A DNA stretch of 14,790 bases from Massilia sp. UBA2604 (GCA_002339265.1 DDKG01000377.1:1-14790); one strand, 5' to 3'; positions 1-8,042 are shown, counted from the first letter of the stretch. Numbers and translations are program-made. Notes: generated from the sequence alone by a model not told the origin.

Positions 1-44
1 GGCATGGCGCGCTTGGCCTGCGCCGCTTCGATGATCGAGTTCAT
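1..44 (-). CDS. Start of an unidentified downstream gene of the EPS operon (partial)
   Basis: An ATG at 44-42 overlaps the deacetylase stop codon in an ATGA arrangement, a typical sign of translational coupling within an operon. The readable part is MNSIIEAAQAKRAM, after which the gene leaves the window at the left edge. Fourteen residues are too few to assign a family. From the usual content of XrtA loci, a FemAB-like protein, exosortase A itself or a glycosyltransferase would be plausible, but that is inference from context only. Confidence 0.55.
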   Translation of the reverse strand, partial: MNSIIEAAQAKRAM

Positions 45-925
45 GGCTTGTCCAGGAAGATGCGGTCCATGCGGTCCCACTTGAAGTCGCGCGCCAGCTG
101 TTCCAGGCGCCGCTCCATGCGGTCGATGTTGACGTAGTGGCGGAAGCGCGCCTTGGCGCCCAGGCCTTCGGGACGCGGCTGGCCGGGATCGACTTCCCAC
201 GGGTGGAAGTAGAACAGGGCCGGCTCGCCGTCCTCGCGGTTGACCTTTTCCATCATCCAGCGCGACAGGGCGTACGGCAGCAGGCGGAAGTAGCCGCCGC
301 CGCCGGCCGGCAGGTTGCGTCCCGCCATCTTGACCGTGGTGATCGGCACTTCGAGCAGCCCGTCCGGGCCGTTCGGATAGAAGGCGAAGCGCGGCGCGTC
401 CGGCATGCCGTAGTGGTCGTGGGCGATCGGGTAGATGCTCGAGCTGTACTTGTAGCCGGCTTCGTGCAGCGCATCGAGCGCCCACAGGTTGGCGTGGCCG
501 ATCGAGAAGCTCGGCGCGCGGTAGCCCACCACGGCCTGGCCGCCGATGTCTTCCAGCAGCGCCTTGCTCGAGCGGATGTCGTTGTCGAATTCGGAGCGGC
601 TCTGGTCCGAGGCGCGCAGATGGCCGTAGCCGTGGCTGGCCAGTTCGTGGCCGGCATCGACGATGCGGCGCACCATGGCGGGATAGCGCTCGGCGATCCA
701 GCCCAGGGTGAAGAAGGTCGCGCGCACGCCATGGCGCTCGTACAGCGCCAGGATGCGTTCCATATTGGCTTCGACCCGGCATTCGCGGGTCGGCCAGCTG
801 GCGCGGTCGATGTAGGGAGCGAAGGCCGAGACCTGGAAGTAGTCCTCGACGTCGCAGGTCATCGCATTGCGGATTTTTTCGCCTGGCGCGGGACGCGGCC
901 GGGCTGCGGGAGCGGTCATTTTCAT
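41..925 (-). CDS. XrtA/PEP-CTERM-associated polysaccharide deacetylase (NodB fold, DUF3473 type)
   Basis: This 294-residue protein is probably a carbohydrate esterase 4-type enzyme that removes acetyl groups from the N-acetyl sugars of the exopolysaccharide. The family signature DVEDYFQVSAF begins at residue 25. The metal-binding motif HGYGH supplies H98 and H102, the GYRAPSF motif contains R136, and FYFHPWE carries the late motif histidine near residue 241. The DVED form of the first motif replaces the TFDDG of classical NodB enzymes and is normal for this subfamily. No signal peptide is evident. The 21 residues before RNAMTCDVED are proline- and alanine-rich, so the start is less certain; an AGGA lies 11 bp before the chosen ATG. 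The gene follows the ATPase gene by 23 bp and overlaps the next gene by 4 bp. Confidence 0.93.
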   Translation of the reverse strand: MKMTAPAARPRPAPGEKIRNAMTCDVEDYFQVSAFAPYIDRASWPTRECRVEANMERILALYERHGVRATFFTLGWIAERYPAMVRRIVDAGHELASHGYGHLRASDQSRSEFDNDIRSSKALLEDIGGQAVVGYRAPSFSIGHANLWALDALHEAGYKYSSSIYPIAHDHYGMPDAPRFAFYPNGPDGLLEVPITTVKMAGRNLPAGGGGYFRLLPYALSRWMMEKVNREDGEPALFYFHPWEVDPGQPRPEGLGAKARFRHYVNIDRMERRLEQLARDFKWDRMDRIFLDKP

Positions 926-948
926 GCCAAGTCCATTCCTGAAAAGGT

Positions 949-1974
949 TTATTCCTGGTCCATGTGGCGCGGCGCGCCGGGTGGGGTGGCGGCGATCTTC
1001 TTGAGGATCGACAGCACCGACACGATCGATTTTTCGAGGCGCATCATGCGTTCGTCGAGCTGCTCGACGCTGGCGCTGCGCCGTTCTCCATGCTGCAGGT
1101 CGTGCTGGCCGGCGCCCGCGCGCATGGAGCCGGGTTCCGGCTCGCCCATGTCTTCCGGCGCCTGGAACTCGTCCGAGATGTCGCGCACCACTTCCTCGAT
1201 GTGGGCGCCGCCGAAACCATGCAGCTCTTCCAGGTAGCCCATCAGGAGCACGCGGTCCATCAGCGTATTGGTCTTGCGCGGGATGCCGCCGCTGTAGGCA
1301 TAGATCGCGGCGTGGGCGGCGTCGTCGAACGACGGGTCGCCGTTCCAGCCGACCGTGGCCAGGCGGTGCTCGACGTAGGCGCGGGTTTCCTGCGCGTCCA
1401 TCGGACCCAGGTGGTAGCTGGCGATCACGCGCTGGCGCAGCTGCTGCATGGTGGGGCTGTGCAGGGTGGCGCGGAACTCCGGCTGGCCGAGCAGGAAGGT
1501 CTGCAGCAGCGAGCGGTCGTCGGTCTGGAAGTTGGACAGCATGCGCAATTCCTCGACGGTGCGCGCGTTCAGGTTCTGGGCCTCGTCGATCACGAGCAGG
1601 GCGCGCTTGCCCTGGCGGTCGACCGAGCGCAGGAATTGTTCCAACCGATTGAGCAGCTCGGCCTTGCTGGCGCCCTCGTAGGGCAGGCCGAAGGCGGAGA
1701 CCACCATGCGCAGCGTGTCTTCCGGATCGAGGCTGGTGTTGACGATGTGCGCCGCCACGATCTGGTCGAGCGGGATATGGCCCAGCAGGTTGCGCACCAG
1801 CGTGGTCTTGCCGGCGCCGACCTCGCCCGTGATGACGATGAAGCCCTCGCCCTGCGACAGGCCATAATCGAGATAGGCCATGGCGCGCTTGTGGCCCTTG
1901 GAACCGAAGAAGAAATGCGGGTCCGGGCGGAGCTGGAAGGGCTTGGCCGACAGGCCGTAATAGGATTCGTACAT
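949..1974 (-). CDS. XrtA-associated AAA ATPase (ExeA/GspA-like)
   Basis: This 341-residue P-loop ATPase matches the family found beside exosortase A systems (TIGR03015 type). The N-terminus MYESYYGLSAKPFQL is the family hallmark. Walker A is GEVGAGKTT at residues 50-58 and Walker B is ALLVIDEAQ at 125-133. ExeA-like ATPases help place secretion or export machines through the cell wall; its exact role in exopolysaccharide export is not established. There is no clear membrane segment. The last ~60 residues are low-complexity and then hydrophobic and charged, without a recognised domain. It sits 25 bp after the outer-membrane protein gene and 23 bp before the deacetylase gene. A GGAA lies 6 bp upstream of the ATG. 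Confidence 0.93.
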   Translation of the reverse strand: MYESYYGLSAKPFQLRPDPHFFFGSKGHKRAMAYLDYGLSQGEGFIVITGEVGAGKTTLVRNLLGHIPLDQIVAAHIVNTSLDPEDTLRMVVSAFGLPYEGASKAELLNRLEQFLRSVDRQGKRALLVIDEAQNLNARTVEELRMLSNFQTDDRSLLQTFLLGQPEFRATLHSPTMQQLRQRVIASYHLGPMDAQETRAYVEHRLATVGWNGDPSFDDAAHAAIYAYSGGIPRKTNTLMDRVLLMGYLEELHGFGGAHIEEVVRDISDEFQAPEDMGEPEPGSMRAGAGQHDLQHGERRSASVEQLDERMMRLEKSIVSVLSILKKIAATPPGAPRHMDQE

Positions 1975-1999
1975 CGTGGTTCCGTATGGTCCGTTGCGC

Positions 2000-3619
2000 T
2001 CAAAAAGTCTTGAACAGGCTGGCCGAAATGGCGTTCTCGGTGTAAGTGCCGGCGTTGAAGCGGTCGCCGCTGCGACGGCGCAGGTCGATCGATCCGATGG
2101 TCTCGCCGAATCGGCGGGACACGCCCAGCTGGAGCAAGCGCTGGGTGCTGCGGTAGCCGCGGTCGCGCGACTCGCTTTCGTCGATGTCGTAGCGGGCGGT
2201 CAGGTTGGAGCGCGAGTTCAGCCGGTAAGTGTAGTTCGCTTCGAAGCCATGCTGGCGCACGTTGTCGCTGTAACGGCCCTGCTGGCTGCCCAGCAGCGGA
2301 CTGTCGCTTTGCTGGTCCGAGATCGCATTGCGGTCGCTGGCATGGGCCGACAGCACCGCGCTGCTGCGGCCCTTGCGGTACACCATCGACGCCTGCAGCC
2401 GCTTTTGGCGCATGAAGCGGTTGCTCAGATAGTTGATGCTCTCGGACAGCGACGGCGGCAGGCCGGTCTGCTCCATGTAGGCCTGCACCACCTGCGCGCG
2501 CTGCACCGGGTCGGGATAGGCGGTGGCGAACATGCGGTCGAGGAGGCCCGCGGTGTCGATCGTCGACGGCAGCGCGAACTGCTGGCGCGAGGTCGTGATG
2601 ACGTCGTTGTAGCTCACGTTCCAGCTGGTATGGCGGCTGCGGTGCATGGCCATCAGGGTGCCGGTGTTGCCATAGAAGTGGCGGCCGGCGGTGGCCTGCA
2701 GGCTGGTGCGCGAGGAGGGCGTCCACGCAAATCCGAGCGACCAGTTGGCGCCTTGTTCGCCGCCGCCCAGTCCCTCGAACTCGTAGCGGTCGTAGCCGGC
2801 GTTGGCCAGCAGCGAGAAGCGGCCATTGACCATGTAGCGCAGGTTGGTGGCCAGCATTTCGCTCGACGAGTCGCCATAGCGCCCGCCGTTCAGGTCCTGC
2901 TTGGTGTAGGTGACGCCCCAGCCGACGGTGCGGAAGGCGGGACCGTTGACCAGTGTGGCCAGCAGTGTATTGCCGCCGGTGCGGCGAAAGCCGATATTGT
3001 CGCCGCCGCCGACCGAGTCGCGCGTGAAGCGCAGCTGGCCCGCGGCGGTGCTGCCGAAGTTACGCACCAGGTAGGGACTGATGCTCCAGGTATCGATGTC
3101 GGTGCGGTTGGCGTTCGAATACTGGTCGTTGCTGATGCGCGGACCGAAGGCCGAGATGTTCTGCTGGCCGCGCGAAGCGGTGGCGTCGAGGTACAGCAGG
3201 TCTTGCGCCAGTTCGCCGCGCAGGTTGGCGCGGTAGCTGCGCCGCACGCTCGACACGCCGCCGTTGTCCTCGGTGAACAAACCCTCGCGGTTGCGCTTGT
3301 CGCTGTCGTGCAGGTAGGCGAAGGTGTGCAGCTGGGCGCTGGCGTTCACGATCAGCCGCCGGGTCTGGTTGCTGAGCTTGAAGCCGGGCGATATTTGCGT
3401 GATCAGGTCGCTATGCGCGAGCTCGTCTTCGGTCAGGTTGACGTTGTCGGTCCAGGTCTCGGCAATCCGCAGGGTCGGAGTCACGCGCCAGTCGGCGTGC
3501 GCCGGCACGGCGGCGAGCAGCAGCGCCGCTGCCGCCAGCGGAGTCAGGACGGGCATCCGGGATCCCGGCGTGCGCCGGGAGCGGATGACGGCGGGGTCTT
3601 TAGCCGTAGTGATAGTCAT
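2000..3619 (-). CDS. PEP-CTERM system-associated outer-membrane beta-barrel protein (TIGR03016-like)
   Basis: This protein of up to 539 residues probably forms an outer-membrane beta-barrel for exopolysaccharide secretion or anchoring. It has a signal peptide with hydrophobic core LAAAALLLAAVPAHA followed by DWRVTPTL. After that come many alternating-residue strands rich in aromatics, arginine and asparagine, and a C-terminal phenylalanine (SASLFKTF), typical of Omp85-assembled barrels. The start is ambiguous. The ATG at 3619 overlaps the tyrosine kinase gene by 20 bp and gives a long, arginine-containing n-region. The ATG at 3556 (MPVLTPLA) gives a conventional 21-22 residue signal peptide, with only a weak GGGA upstream. 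It lies between the kinase and ATPase genes, the order usual for XrtA exopolysaccharide loci. Confidence 0.9.
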   Translation of the reverse strand: MTITTAKDPAVIRSRRTPGSRMPVLTPLAAAALLLAAVPAHADWRVTPTLRIAETWTDNVNLTEDELAHSDLITQISPGFKLSNQTRRLIVNASAQLHTFAYLHDSDKRNREGLFTEDNGGVSSVRRSYRANLRGELAQDLLYLDATASRGQQNISAFGPRISNDQYSNANRTDIDTWSISPYLVRNFGSTAAGQLRFTRDSVGGGDNIGFRRTGGNTLLATLVNGPAFRTVGWGVTYTKQDLNGGRYGDSSSEMLATNLRYMVNGRFSLLANAGYDRYEFEGLGGGEQGANWSLGFAWTPSSRTSLQATAGRHFYGNTGTLMAMHRSRHTSWNVSYNDVITTSRQQFALPSTIDTAGLLDRMFATAYPDPVQRAQVVQAYMEQTGLPPSLSESINYLSNRFMRQKRLQASMVYRKGRSSAVLSAHASDRNAISDQQSDSPLLGSQQGRYSDNVRQHGFEANYTYRLNSRSNLTARYDIDESESRDRGYRSTQRLLQLGVSRRFGETIGSIDLRRRSGDRFNAGTYTENAISASLFKTF

Positions 3620-4505
3620 ACGTTTCTTCGATGCCGGGGATGTCCCTGGTCTTGTTATAGATGAGATTGACGTTGCTCATGCCTTCCAGCTGCTGCAGCG
3701 ATTCCTTGACCGCATGCTGGGTCGTGGTCTGGGCTTCCACCACCACCACGATCTGGCCCATGTGGCTGGCCAGCACGCGCGCCTCGGTGGTCAGCATCAG
3801 CGGCGGTGAGTCGAAGATGATGACACGGTCCGGGTAGCGGTTGGCCAGTTCGGTCAGCATGGCGGCCATCGTCGAGCTGGCCAGCAGCTCGGTGGCGCTG
3901 TGCGAGCTCGTGCCGGCCGGCAGCAGGGCCAGGGTGTCGACGTTGGTGCGCAGGATCACGTCCGGCAGGTCGAGCGCGTCGTCGACCAGGATGTCCATCA
4001 GGCCGCGCTGGGCCGGCAGGCCAAGCGTACGCAGCACCGACGGCCGCGCCACGTCGGCGTCGACCAGCAGCACGGTGTGGTCGAGTTCCATGGCGATGCT
4101 CATCGCCAGGTTGATCGCGCAATAAGTCTTGCCTTCACCGGGCAGCGAGCTGGTGATCATGATCAGGTTGGCTGGATTGTCCTTCGGGCCGCGCTCGGCG
4201 AAGGCGCGTTTGAGCAGCGGGCGCTTGATGATCCGGAATTCTTCCAGCAGGTTGGTGCGGCCGCCGGCGGCGGTGACCATGCCCAGCTCGCGCATGCGGC
4301 CCAGGTCGAGTTCGACGCGGCGGGTGCGCGCCGGGGCGGCCGCGCCTGCCAGGTCCGGGGTAGGCGCCGGGGGCACCGGCACGTCGACCAGCACGGCGGC
4401 CGGCGCGTCGACCAGCGGCGGCTCGGCCGGCACGATGGGGGTGGCGGGAGCGGCGTTCTGGCGCTGCTGGTCGATGCGGCTGGCGGCTTTTTCGATAATG
4501 CTCAC
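3600..4505 (-). CDS. XrtA-associated tyrosine autokinase (CpsD/Wzc C-terminal type)
   Basis: This 301-residue BY-kinase probably works with the chain-length protein encoded just upstream to control polymerisation and export. A proline/alanine-rich linker covers about residues 18-60. Walker A is SSLPGEGKT at 119-127, Walker A' is VLLVDADVARP at 145-155 and Walker B is VIIFDSPP at 228-235. The C-terminus ends TYDYHYG, giving a short tyrosine cluster (Y296, Y298, Y300) as the likely autophosphorylation site. The start is GTG, with AAGGAG 5 bp upstream; an out-of-frame ATG two bases earlier meets a stop at once. As in Gram-positive CpsC/CpsD pairs, the kinase is a separate polypeptide from the Wzz partner. 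The 26-bp gap to wzz supports co-expression. Confidence 0.94.
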   Translation of the reverse strand: MSIIEKAASRIDQQRQNAAPATPIVPAEPPLVDAPAAVLVDVPVPPAPTPDLAGAAAPARTRRVELDLGRMRELGMVTAAGGRTNLLEEFRIIKRPLLKRAFAERGPKDNPANLIMITSSLPGEGKTYCAINLAMSIAMELDHTVLLVDADVARPSVLRTLGLPAQRGLMDILVDDALDLPDVILRTNVDTLALLPAGTSSHSATELLASSTMAAMLTELANRYPDRVIIFDSPPLMLTTEARVLASHMGQIVVVVEAQTTTQHAVKESLQQLEGMSNVNLIYNKTRDIPGIEETYDYHYG

Positions 4506-4531
4506 ATTTACTCCTTATTGGCCATCCGGCC

Positions 4532-6058
4532 TTACATCGCAGGGCGGACCAGGATGGCGGCGACGCCGGCGCCATAGGCCCCGAACAGCAGCAACACCGA
4601 AACGGCCAGGGCGATCAGGCGGCGCTTGCGCAGCACGGTCTGTTCGGCGGTCCAGTTCATGCTCACCGAGCCGAGGATCGGCAGGCCGGTGGCTTCGCGC
4701 AGCGTGGCCTGGCTGAGGAAGGTCGGACGCAGCTGGCTCAGCAGCAGTGCGCCGGCCAGGCCGGCGGCGAGGGCGCCGACGAATACCAGCGAGAACAGCT
4801 GCAGGCGGTTGGGGCCGGTCGGAACGGCCGGCGCGATCGGCGGATCGATCACGCGGAAGGTCAGCATGTCGGTGACCGAGGACACCTCGCCCGACAGCTT
4901 GGCCGACTCGCGGCGCTCGACCAGGCGCTGGTAGTTCTGGCGGTTGACTTCATAGTCGCGGTTGAGCTGGGCCAGCTGGGCTTCGACTTCGGGCACCAGC
5001 TCGCTCTGGCCGCGCAGGCGCGCCACGCGACCGCTGTATTCGTTCACGCGCGCCCGCAGCGAGGCCACGCGCGCCTCGGCGTCGGACAGCTGCACGGTCA
5101 GCTGCTGCAGCATGGGACTGTAGCTGGCGCCGGGATCCGCGCTCGGCACGGCGTTCTTGGCGGCGTCGGCGCGGCGCTGCATCAGCTGCTCGAGCAGGCG
5201 GACGTTGGCGACGATGTCGGGGTGCTGCTCGGTGTACTGGGTGCGCAGGCTGTCCAGGTTCTTGTTGACGGCGGCGATACGCTCGTCCAGCGCCGGGTCG
5301 CGCATCAGCGGGGCGTTGGCGGCGCCCTTGTTGTCGCCCGACATCCGGCTGCGGATCGCATTGCGCGCCTGCTCGGCCTCGGCCAGGTCGAGCTGCGCCT
5401 GGTTCAGCGCTTCGGTCGCCGACATCAGGCGCGCGCCGTAGTCGGCGCCGGCGCGCGGCAGCATGCCGATGTTCTTGATCTTGAATTCCTTGAGCGAGTT
5501 CTCGGCCGCGGCCAGGCGTTCTTCATAGCTGCGGATCTGCTCGTCGATGAACTGGACCGCCTTCTCGGAATCCTGCTTCTTGCCGGCGAAGCTGCCCTCG
5601 ACGAAGATCGTCAGGAAGGCCTGCACCACGTCCTTGCTCTCCTGCGCGCTGGTGCCGGTGTAGCTGATGGTATAGATGTTCTCGCGGCCGGTGCCCGCCA
5701 TCTTGAGCTTGCTGATCATGTCGTCGACCAGCTTGTCGAATTCCTTGGTGGTGCGGGTCTTCGCATCGAGATCGAGCTCGCGCGCCACGCGCTCGACGTT
5801 CGGGCGGCTCATCAGGGTGCGGCGCATGAACTGCACCTGCTGGTTCAGGTTCGGCAGGGTGGTCATGCCTGACAGGAGGGGCTTGAGGATGGTCTGGGTG
5901 TCGACGTAGACACGCGCCGACGCTTCGTACTGGTTGGGCAGCGTGTATACCACTCCCCAGCCGGCCAGCGCCACCACCCAGGTGATGGCGACTGCATGCC
6001 ACCGGTACTTGCCGATGGCTTTGAGGAGGTGAAGAATCTGGGTTGTGATTTCAGCCAT
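4532..6058 (-). CDS. XrtA system polysaccharide chain-length determinant (Wzz/GumC-like)
   Basis: This 508-residue inner-membrane protein is a polysaccharide co-polymerase that sets exopolysaccharide chain length and contacts the kinase and the outer-membrane exporter. A first membrane helix spans about residues 22-40 in the Wzz N-terminal domain (YEASARVYVDTQTI follows). A long periplasmic coiled-coil region occupies about 160-390. A second helix lies near 421-441, after the proline-rich RVIDPPIAPAVP motif typical of Wzz proteins. A third hydrophobic stretch (about 481-505) ends the protein. No kinase domain is fused. The length fits the TIGR03007-type family. It is the first gene of the minus-strand operon. 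Only a weak CGAGAT-like ribosome site precedes the ATG. Confidence 0.94.
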   Translation of the reverse strand: MAEITTQILHLLKAIGKYRWHAVAITWVVALAGWGVVYTLPNQYEASARVYVDTQTILKPLLSGMTTLPNLNQQVQFMRRTLMSRPNVERVARELDLDAKTRTTKEFDKLVDDMISKLKMAGTGRENIYTISYTGTSAQESKDVVQAFLTIFVEGSFAGKKQDSEKAVQFIDEQIRSYEERLAAAENSLKEFKIKNIGMLPRAGADYGARLMSATEALNQAQLDLAEAEQARNAIRSRMSGDNKGAANAPLMRDPALDERIAAVNKNLDSLRTQYTEQHPDIVANVRLLEQLMQRRADAAKNAVPSADPGASYSPMLQQLTVQLSDAEARVASLRARVNEYSGRVARLRGQSELVPEVEAQLAQLNRDYEVNRQNYQRLVERRESAKLSGEVSSVTDMLTFRVIDPPIAPAVPTGPNRLQLFSLVFVGALAAGLAGALLLSQLRPTFLSQATLREATGLPILGSVSMNWTAEQTVLRKRRLIALAVSVLLLFGAYGAGVAAILVRPAM

Positions 6059-6465
6059 CGTGTCGATCTCGTCGGGTCAGGGCCTGGGCATCAGGCTCAA
6101 CAAATAATCAATGTGCATGATCGCTTGTACCCCAGGCAATTGCAATTGAGACTAGGGTGATTCAGCGATTCTGGATACCGATGCCATCGGTTTGCAACAC
6201 TCATTCCGCAGGGCATTGAAAAGATAATGAACTCTCTAACGCACTGATTGTGTTGCATTATCGCAAACATTTGAGCAACGCGCATGTTGTATTTCGCGAA
6301 ACAGCCCGGTAAGCGGCGCAGCCGCTTGACCGATGTCCGTGTCGCCGTGCACATCGACAAATAGTTGCTGAAATTCAAAGAACCTTATTGTAATGTTTAA
6401 AATAGGAAAGGGGCTGTACGATTGCCTCACCCTTGTTACAACTACCTGAAGATTGTGATGGTTTG
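6059..6465 (+). other. Divergent intergenic region between the EPS operon and the protease gene
   Basis: About 400 bp, noticeably richer in A and T than the flanking genes, separate two divergent genes, so both probably have promoters here. On the plus strand a weak pair TTGCTG (6365-6370) and TGTAAT (6389-6394), spaced 18 bp, could serve the protease. On the minus strand a degenerate sigma-54-like element lies at 6193-6208. The repeated CAATTG at 6138-6149 is the only other structure noted. A 93-codon minus-strand frame here has no recognisable domain and is not called. Confidence 0.5.
6193..6208 (-). promoter_or_regulatory. Weak sigma-54-like promoter candidate for the EPS operon
   Basis: Read on the minus strand the sequence is CGGAATGAGTGTTGCA. 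The invariant GG and GC are separated by 10 bases, and the TTGCA half is perfect. The -24 half differs from TGGCACG at three positions. It points toward the chain-length gene, whose ATG is about 135 bp downstream. The match is weak enough to occur by chance. Confidence 0.25.
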
Positions 6466-7245
6466 ATGACGCGACGATTACTTGTAAAGCGTTTGGCCGC
6501 GCTGATTTGCCTTGCCGTGGCCGGCACCGCGCCACAGGCAGCCAGCCTGCCGCAGACAGTGGCGGCGGTGAAGCCATCGATCGTGGGCATCGGCACCCAA
6601 CTGCAGACGCGCAGCCCGGCGATCGTGTTCAGCGGCACCGGCTTCGTGGTCGACGATGGCCTGAGCGTGATCACCAATGCCCATGTGGTGCCGGACAAGC
6701 TCGACGTTGCCCGCATGGAGCAGCTGGGCGTGGTCTTGCCGGACGGCGCCGGGGTGCGCTTCCGTCCGGCCACGCTGGTCGGCCTGGACCGCCAGCACGA
6801 CCTGGCCCACCTGCGCCTGGAAGGCGTGCCCCTGCCGGCCATGCGCCTGGGCAGTGCGGACGCCGCGGCCGAGGGGCAAGACCTGGTCTTCACCGGTTTC
6901 CCGCTCGGAATGGTGCTGGGCCTGCATCCGGCCACCCACCGCGCGCTGCTGGCGGCGATCACGCCGCTGGTCCAGCCGTCGCTGAGTGCGCGCCGCCTCG
7001 ATGCGCGTGCACTGGCCCAGCTGCAGCGTTCGCCGTCCGCCATCTACCAGCTCGACGGCACCGCCTATCCCGGCAACAGCGGCTCGCCGCTGTACCATCC
7101 CGCGACCGGGGAAGTGCTGGGCGTGATCAATATGGTGTTCGTGAAGGGCCTGAAGGAGTCGGCAATCTCGGCCCCCAGCGGCATCACTTACGCGATTCCG
7201 GTGCGCCACGTACAGGAATTGCTGGATCGCCAGAAGTCAAAATAA
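6466..7245 (+). CDS. Secreted trypsin-like serine protease (S1, DegP-type catalytic domain without PDZ)
   Basis: Counted from the ATG at 6466, this 259-residue protein starts with a signal peptide: MTRRLLVKRL, hydrophobic core AALICLAVAGTA, cleavage around PQAAS. The catalytic triad is visible: H73 in TNAHVV, D112 in RQHDLAHL and S205 in GNSGSPLY. There is no PDZ domain, and the protein ends soon after the IPVRHVQELL helix. It is therefore a simple periplasmic or secreted endopeptidase. Its substrate is unknown. Its position between the chain-length and export genes suggests a role in envelope or matrix protein processing, but that is inference. An upstream in-frame TTG at 6433 would add 11 non-signal-like residues and is less likely. 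No strong ribosome site is seen before either start. Confidence 0.88.
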   Translation: MTRRLLVKRLAALICLAVAGTAPQAASLPQTVAAVKPSIVGIGTQLQTRSPAIVFSGTGFVVDDGLSVITNAHVVPDKLDVARMEQLGVVLPDGAGVRFRPATLVGLDRQHDLAHLRLEGVPLPAMRLGSADAAAEGQDLVFTGFPLGMVLGLHPATHRALLAAITPLVQPSLSARRLDARALAQLQRSPSAIYQLDGTAYPGNSGSPLYHPATGEVLGVINMVFVKGLKESAISAPSGITYAIPVRHVQELLDRQKSK

Positions 7246-7286
7246 CTGAGAAGTAACTAAGCGCAAGTATTTCAATTGTGCACGGC

Positions 7287-7314
7287 TTGTCGGCGCGCCG
7301 GTCTGCGCTACAAT
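7287..7314 (+). promoter_or_regulatory. Sigma-70-like promoter of the export lipoprotein gene
   Basis: TTGTCG (7287-7292) and TACAAT (7309-7314) are separated by 16 bp. Transcription would begin near 7321 and give a leader of about 85 bases before the export gene. This promoter means the export gene need not depend on read-through from the protease gene. Confidence 0.55.
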
Positions 7315-7363
7315 AGCGCGGGCCATGATGGCGAAATAACAATTTTTGATTCACGCTGAACAC

Positions 7364-7379
7364 TGTCCCGATCGGGACA
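7364..7379. promoter_or_regulatory. Perfect 16-bp palindrome, candidate operator or leader hairpin
   Basis: TGTCCCGATCGGGACA is a perfect inverted repeat. It lies about 45-60 bp after the predicted transcription start and 11 bp before the AAGGGG ribosome site of the export gene. It could bind a dimeric repressor or form an RNA stem near the ribosome site. No further perfect copy was noticed in the window. Confidence 0.5.
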
Positions 7380-7405
7380 AGACAGGCGCGAAGGGGATGA
7401 ACGCG

Positions 7406-8026
7406 ATGATGACGAAAACGATGAAAAACCTGTTCGCAGCCGGCGCAGCCGCCTGCATGCTGCTGCTGGCCGGCTGTTCGACTCCCGTGCCGCCGAGCAC
7501 CGCGGCGCTGGCGCCGGTCAATCCCGACTACCTGATCGGGCCGGGTGACGCCGTCAACATCATCGTCTGGCGCAATCCGGAGGTCTCGATGTCGGTGCCG
7601 GTGCGTCCGGACGGCAAGATCACGACCCCGCTGGTCGAAGACCTGCCGGCCGCCGGCAAGACCTCGACCCAGCTCGCGCGCGACATCGAACAGGCGCTGG
7701 CCCAGTTCATCCAGCAACCGGTGGTCACCGTGGTCGTGACCAACTTCGTCGGCAACTTCAACGAGCAGATCCGCGTGATCGGCCAGGCGGCGCGTCCGCA
7801 GGCGCTGCCTTACCGGCGCGAGATGTCGCTGATGGACGTGCTGATCGCGGTCGGCGGCGTTACCGAGTTCGCCTCGGGTAACAAGGCCAGCATCGTGCGC
7901 ACTGTCGAAGGCAAGCAGGAAAAGATCAATGTGCGTCTCGACGACCTGATCAAGGATGGCGACATCTCGGCCAATATCATGATGCGTCCGGGCGACATCC
8001 TGGTCATTCCGGAAAGCTTCTTCTAA
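7406..8026 (+). CDS. XrtA system exopolysaccharide export lipoprotein (Wza/EpsE-like)
   Basis: This outer-membrane lipoprotein of about 206 residues probably forms the periplasmic and outer-membrane export channel for the exopolysaccharide. The lipobox LAGC places the acylated cysteine at residue 24. A polysaccharide-export domain (Poly_export) runs from PDYLIGPGD to about residue 112. It is followed by one SLBB-like beta-grasp segment (IRVIGQAARP to about 165) and the conserved end RPGDILVIPES. It is short compared with E. coli Wza (about 380 residues) but normal for the TIGR03027-type PEP-CTERM export family. The start was chosen at the ATG at 7406, 9 bp after AAGGGG (7391-7396). ATGs at 7397 and 7409 are alternatives, and an in-frame TTG at 7346 is unlikely. 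It is oriented away from the wzz operon. Confidence 0.92.
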   Translation: MMTKTMKNLFAAGAAACMLLLAGCSTPVPPSTAALAPVNPDYLIGPGDAVNIIVWRNPEVSMSVPVRPDGKITTPLVEDLPAAGKTSTQLARDIEQALAQFIQQPVVTVVVTNFVGNFNEQIRVIGQAARPQALPYRREMSLMDVLIAVGGVTEFASGNKASIVRTVEGKQEKINVRLDDLIKDGDISANIMMRPGDILVIPESFF

Positions 8027-8042
8027 GCCGCTCCTCCAGCGC

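Noticed and set aside
41..925. Inactive deacetylase because the first motif reads DVED instead of TFDDG
   Set aside because: This variant is the normal form in the exosortase-associated DUF3473 subfamily, and the metal-binding histidines are intact.
964..3664. Long plus-strand open frames of 349 and 562 codons opposite the ATPase and outer-membrane protein genes
   Set aside because: They are antisense to genes with clear family motifs, are dominated by Ala, Val, Gly, Arg and Gln, and show no domain. High GC content produces such frames readily.
6097..6378. 93-codon minus-strand frame in the divergent intergenic region
   Set aside because: No domain, no convincing ribosome site and no coding-like composition; it occupies likely promoter DNA.
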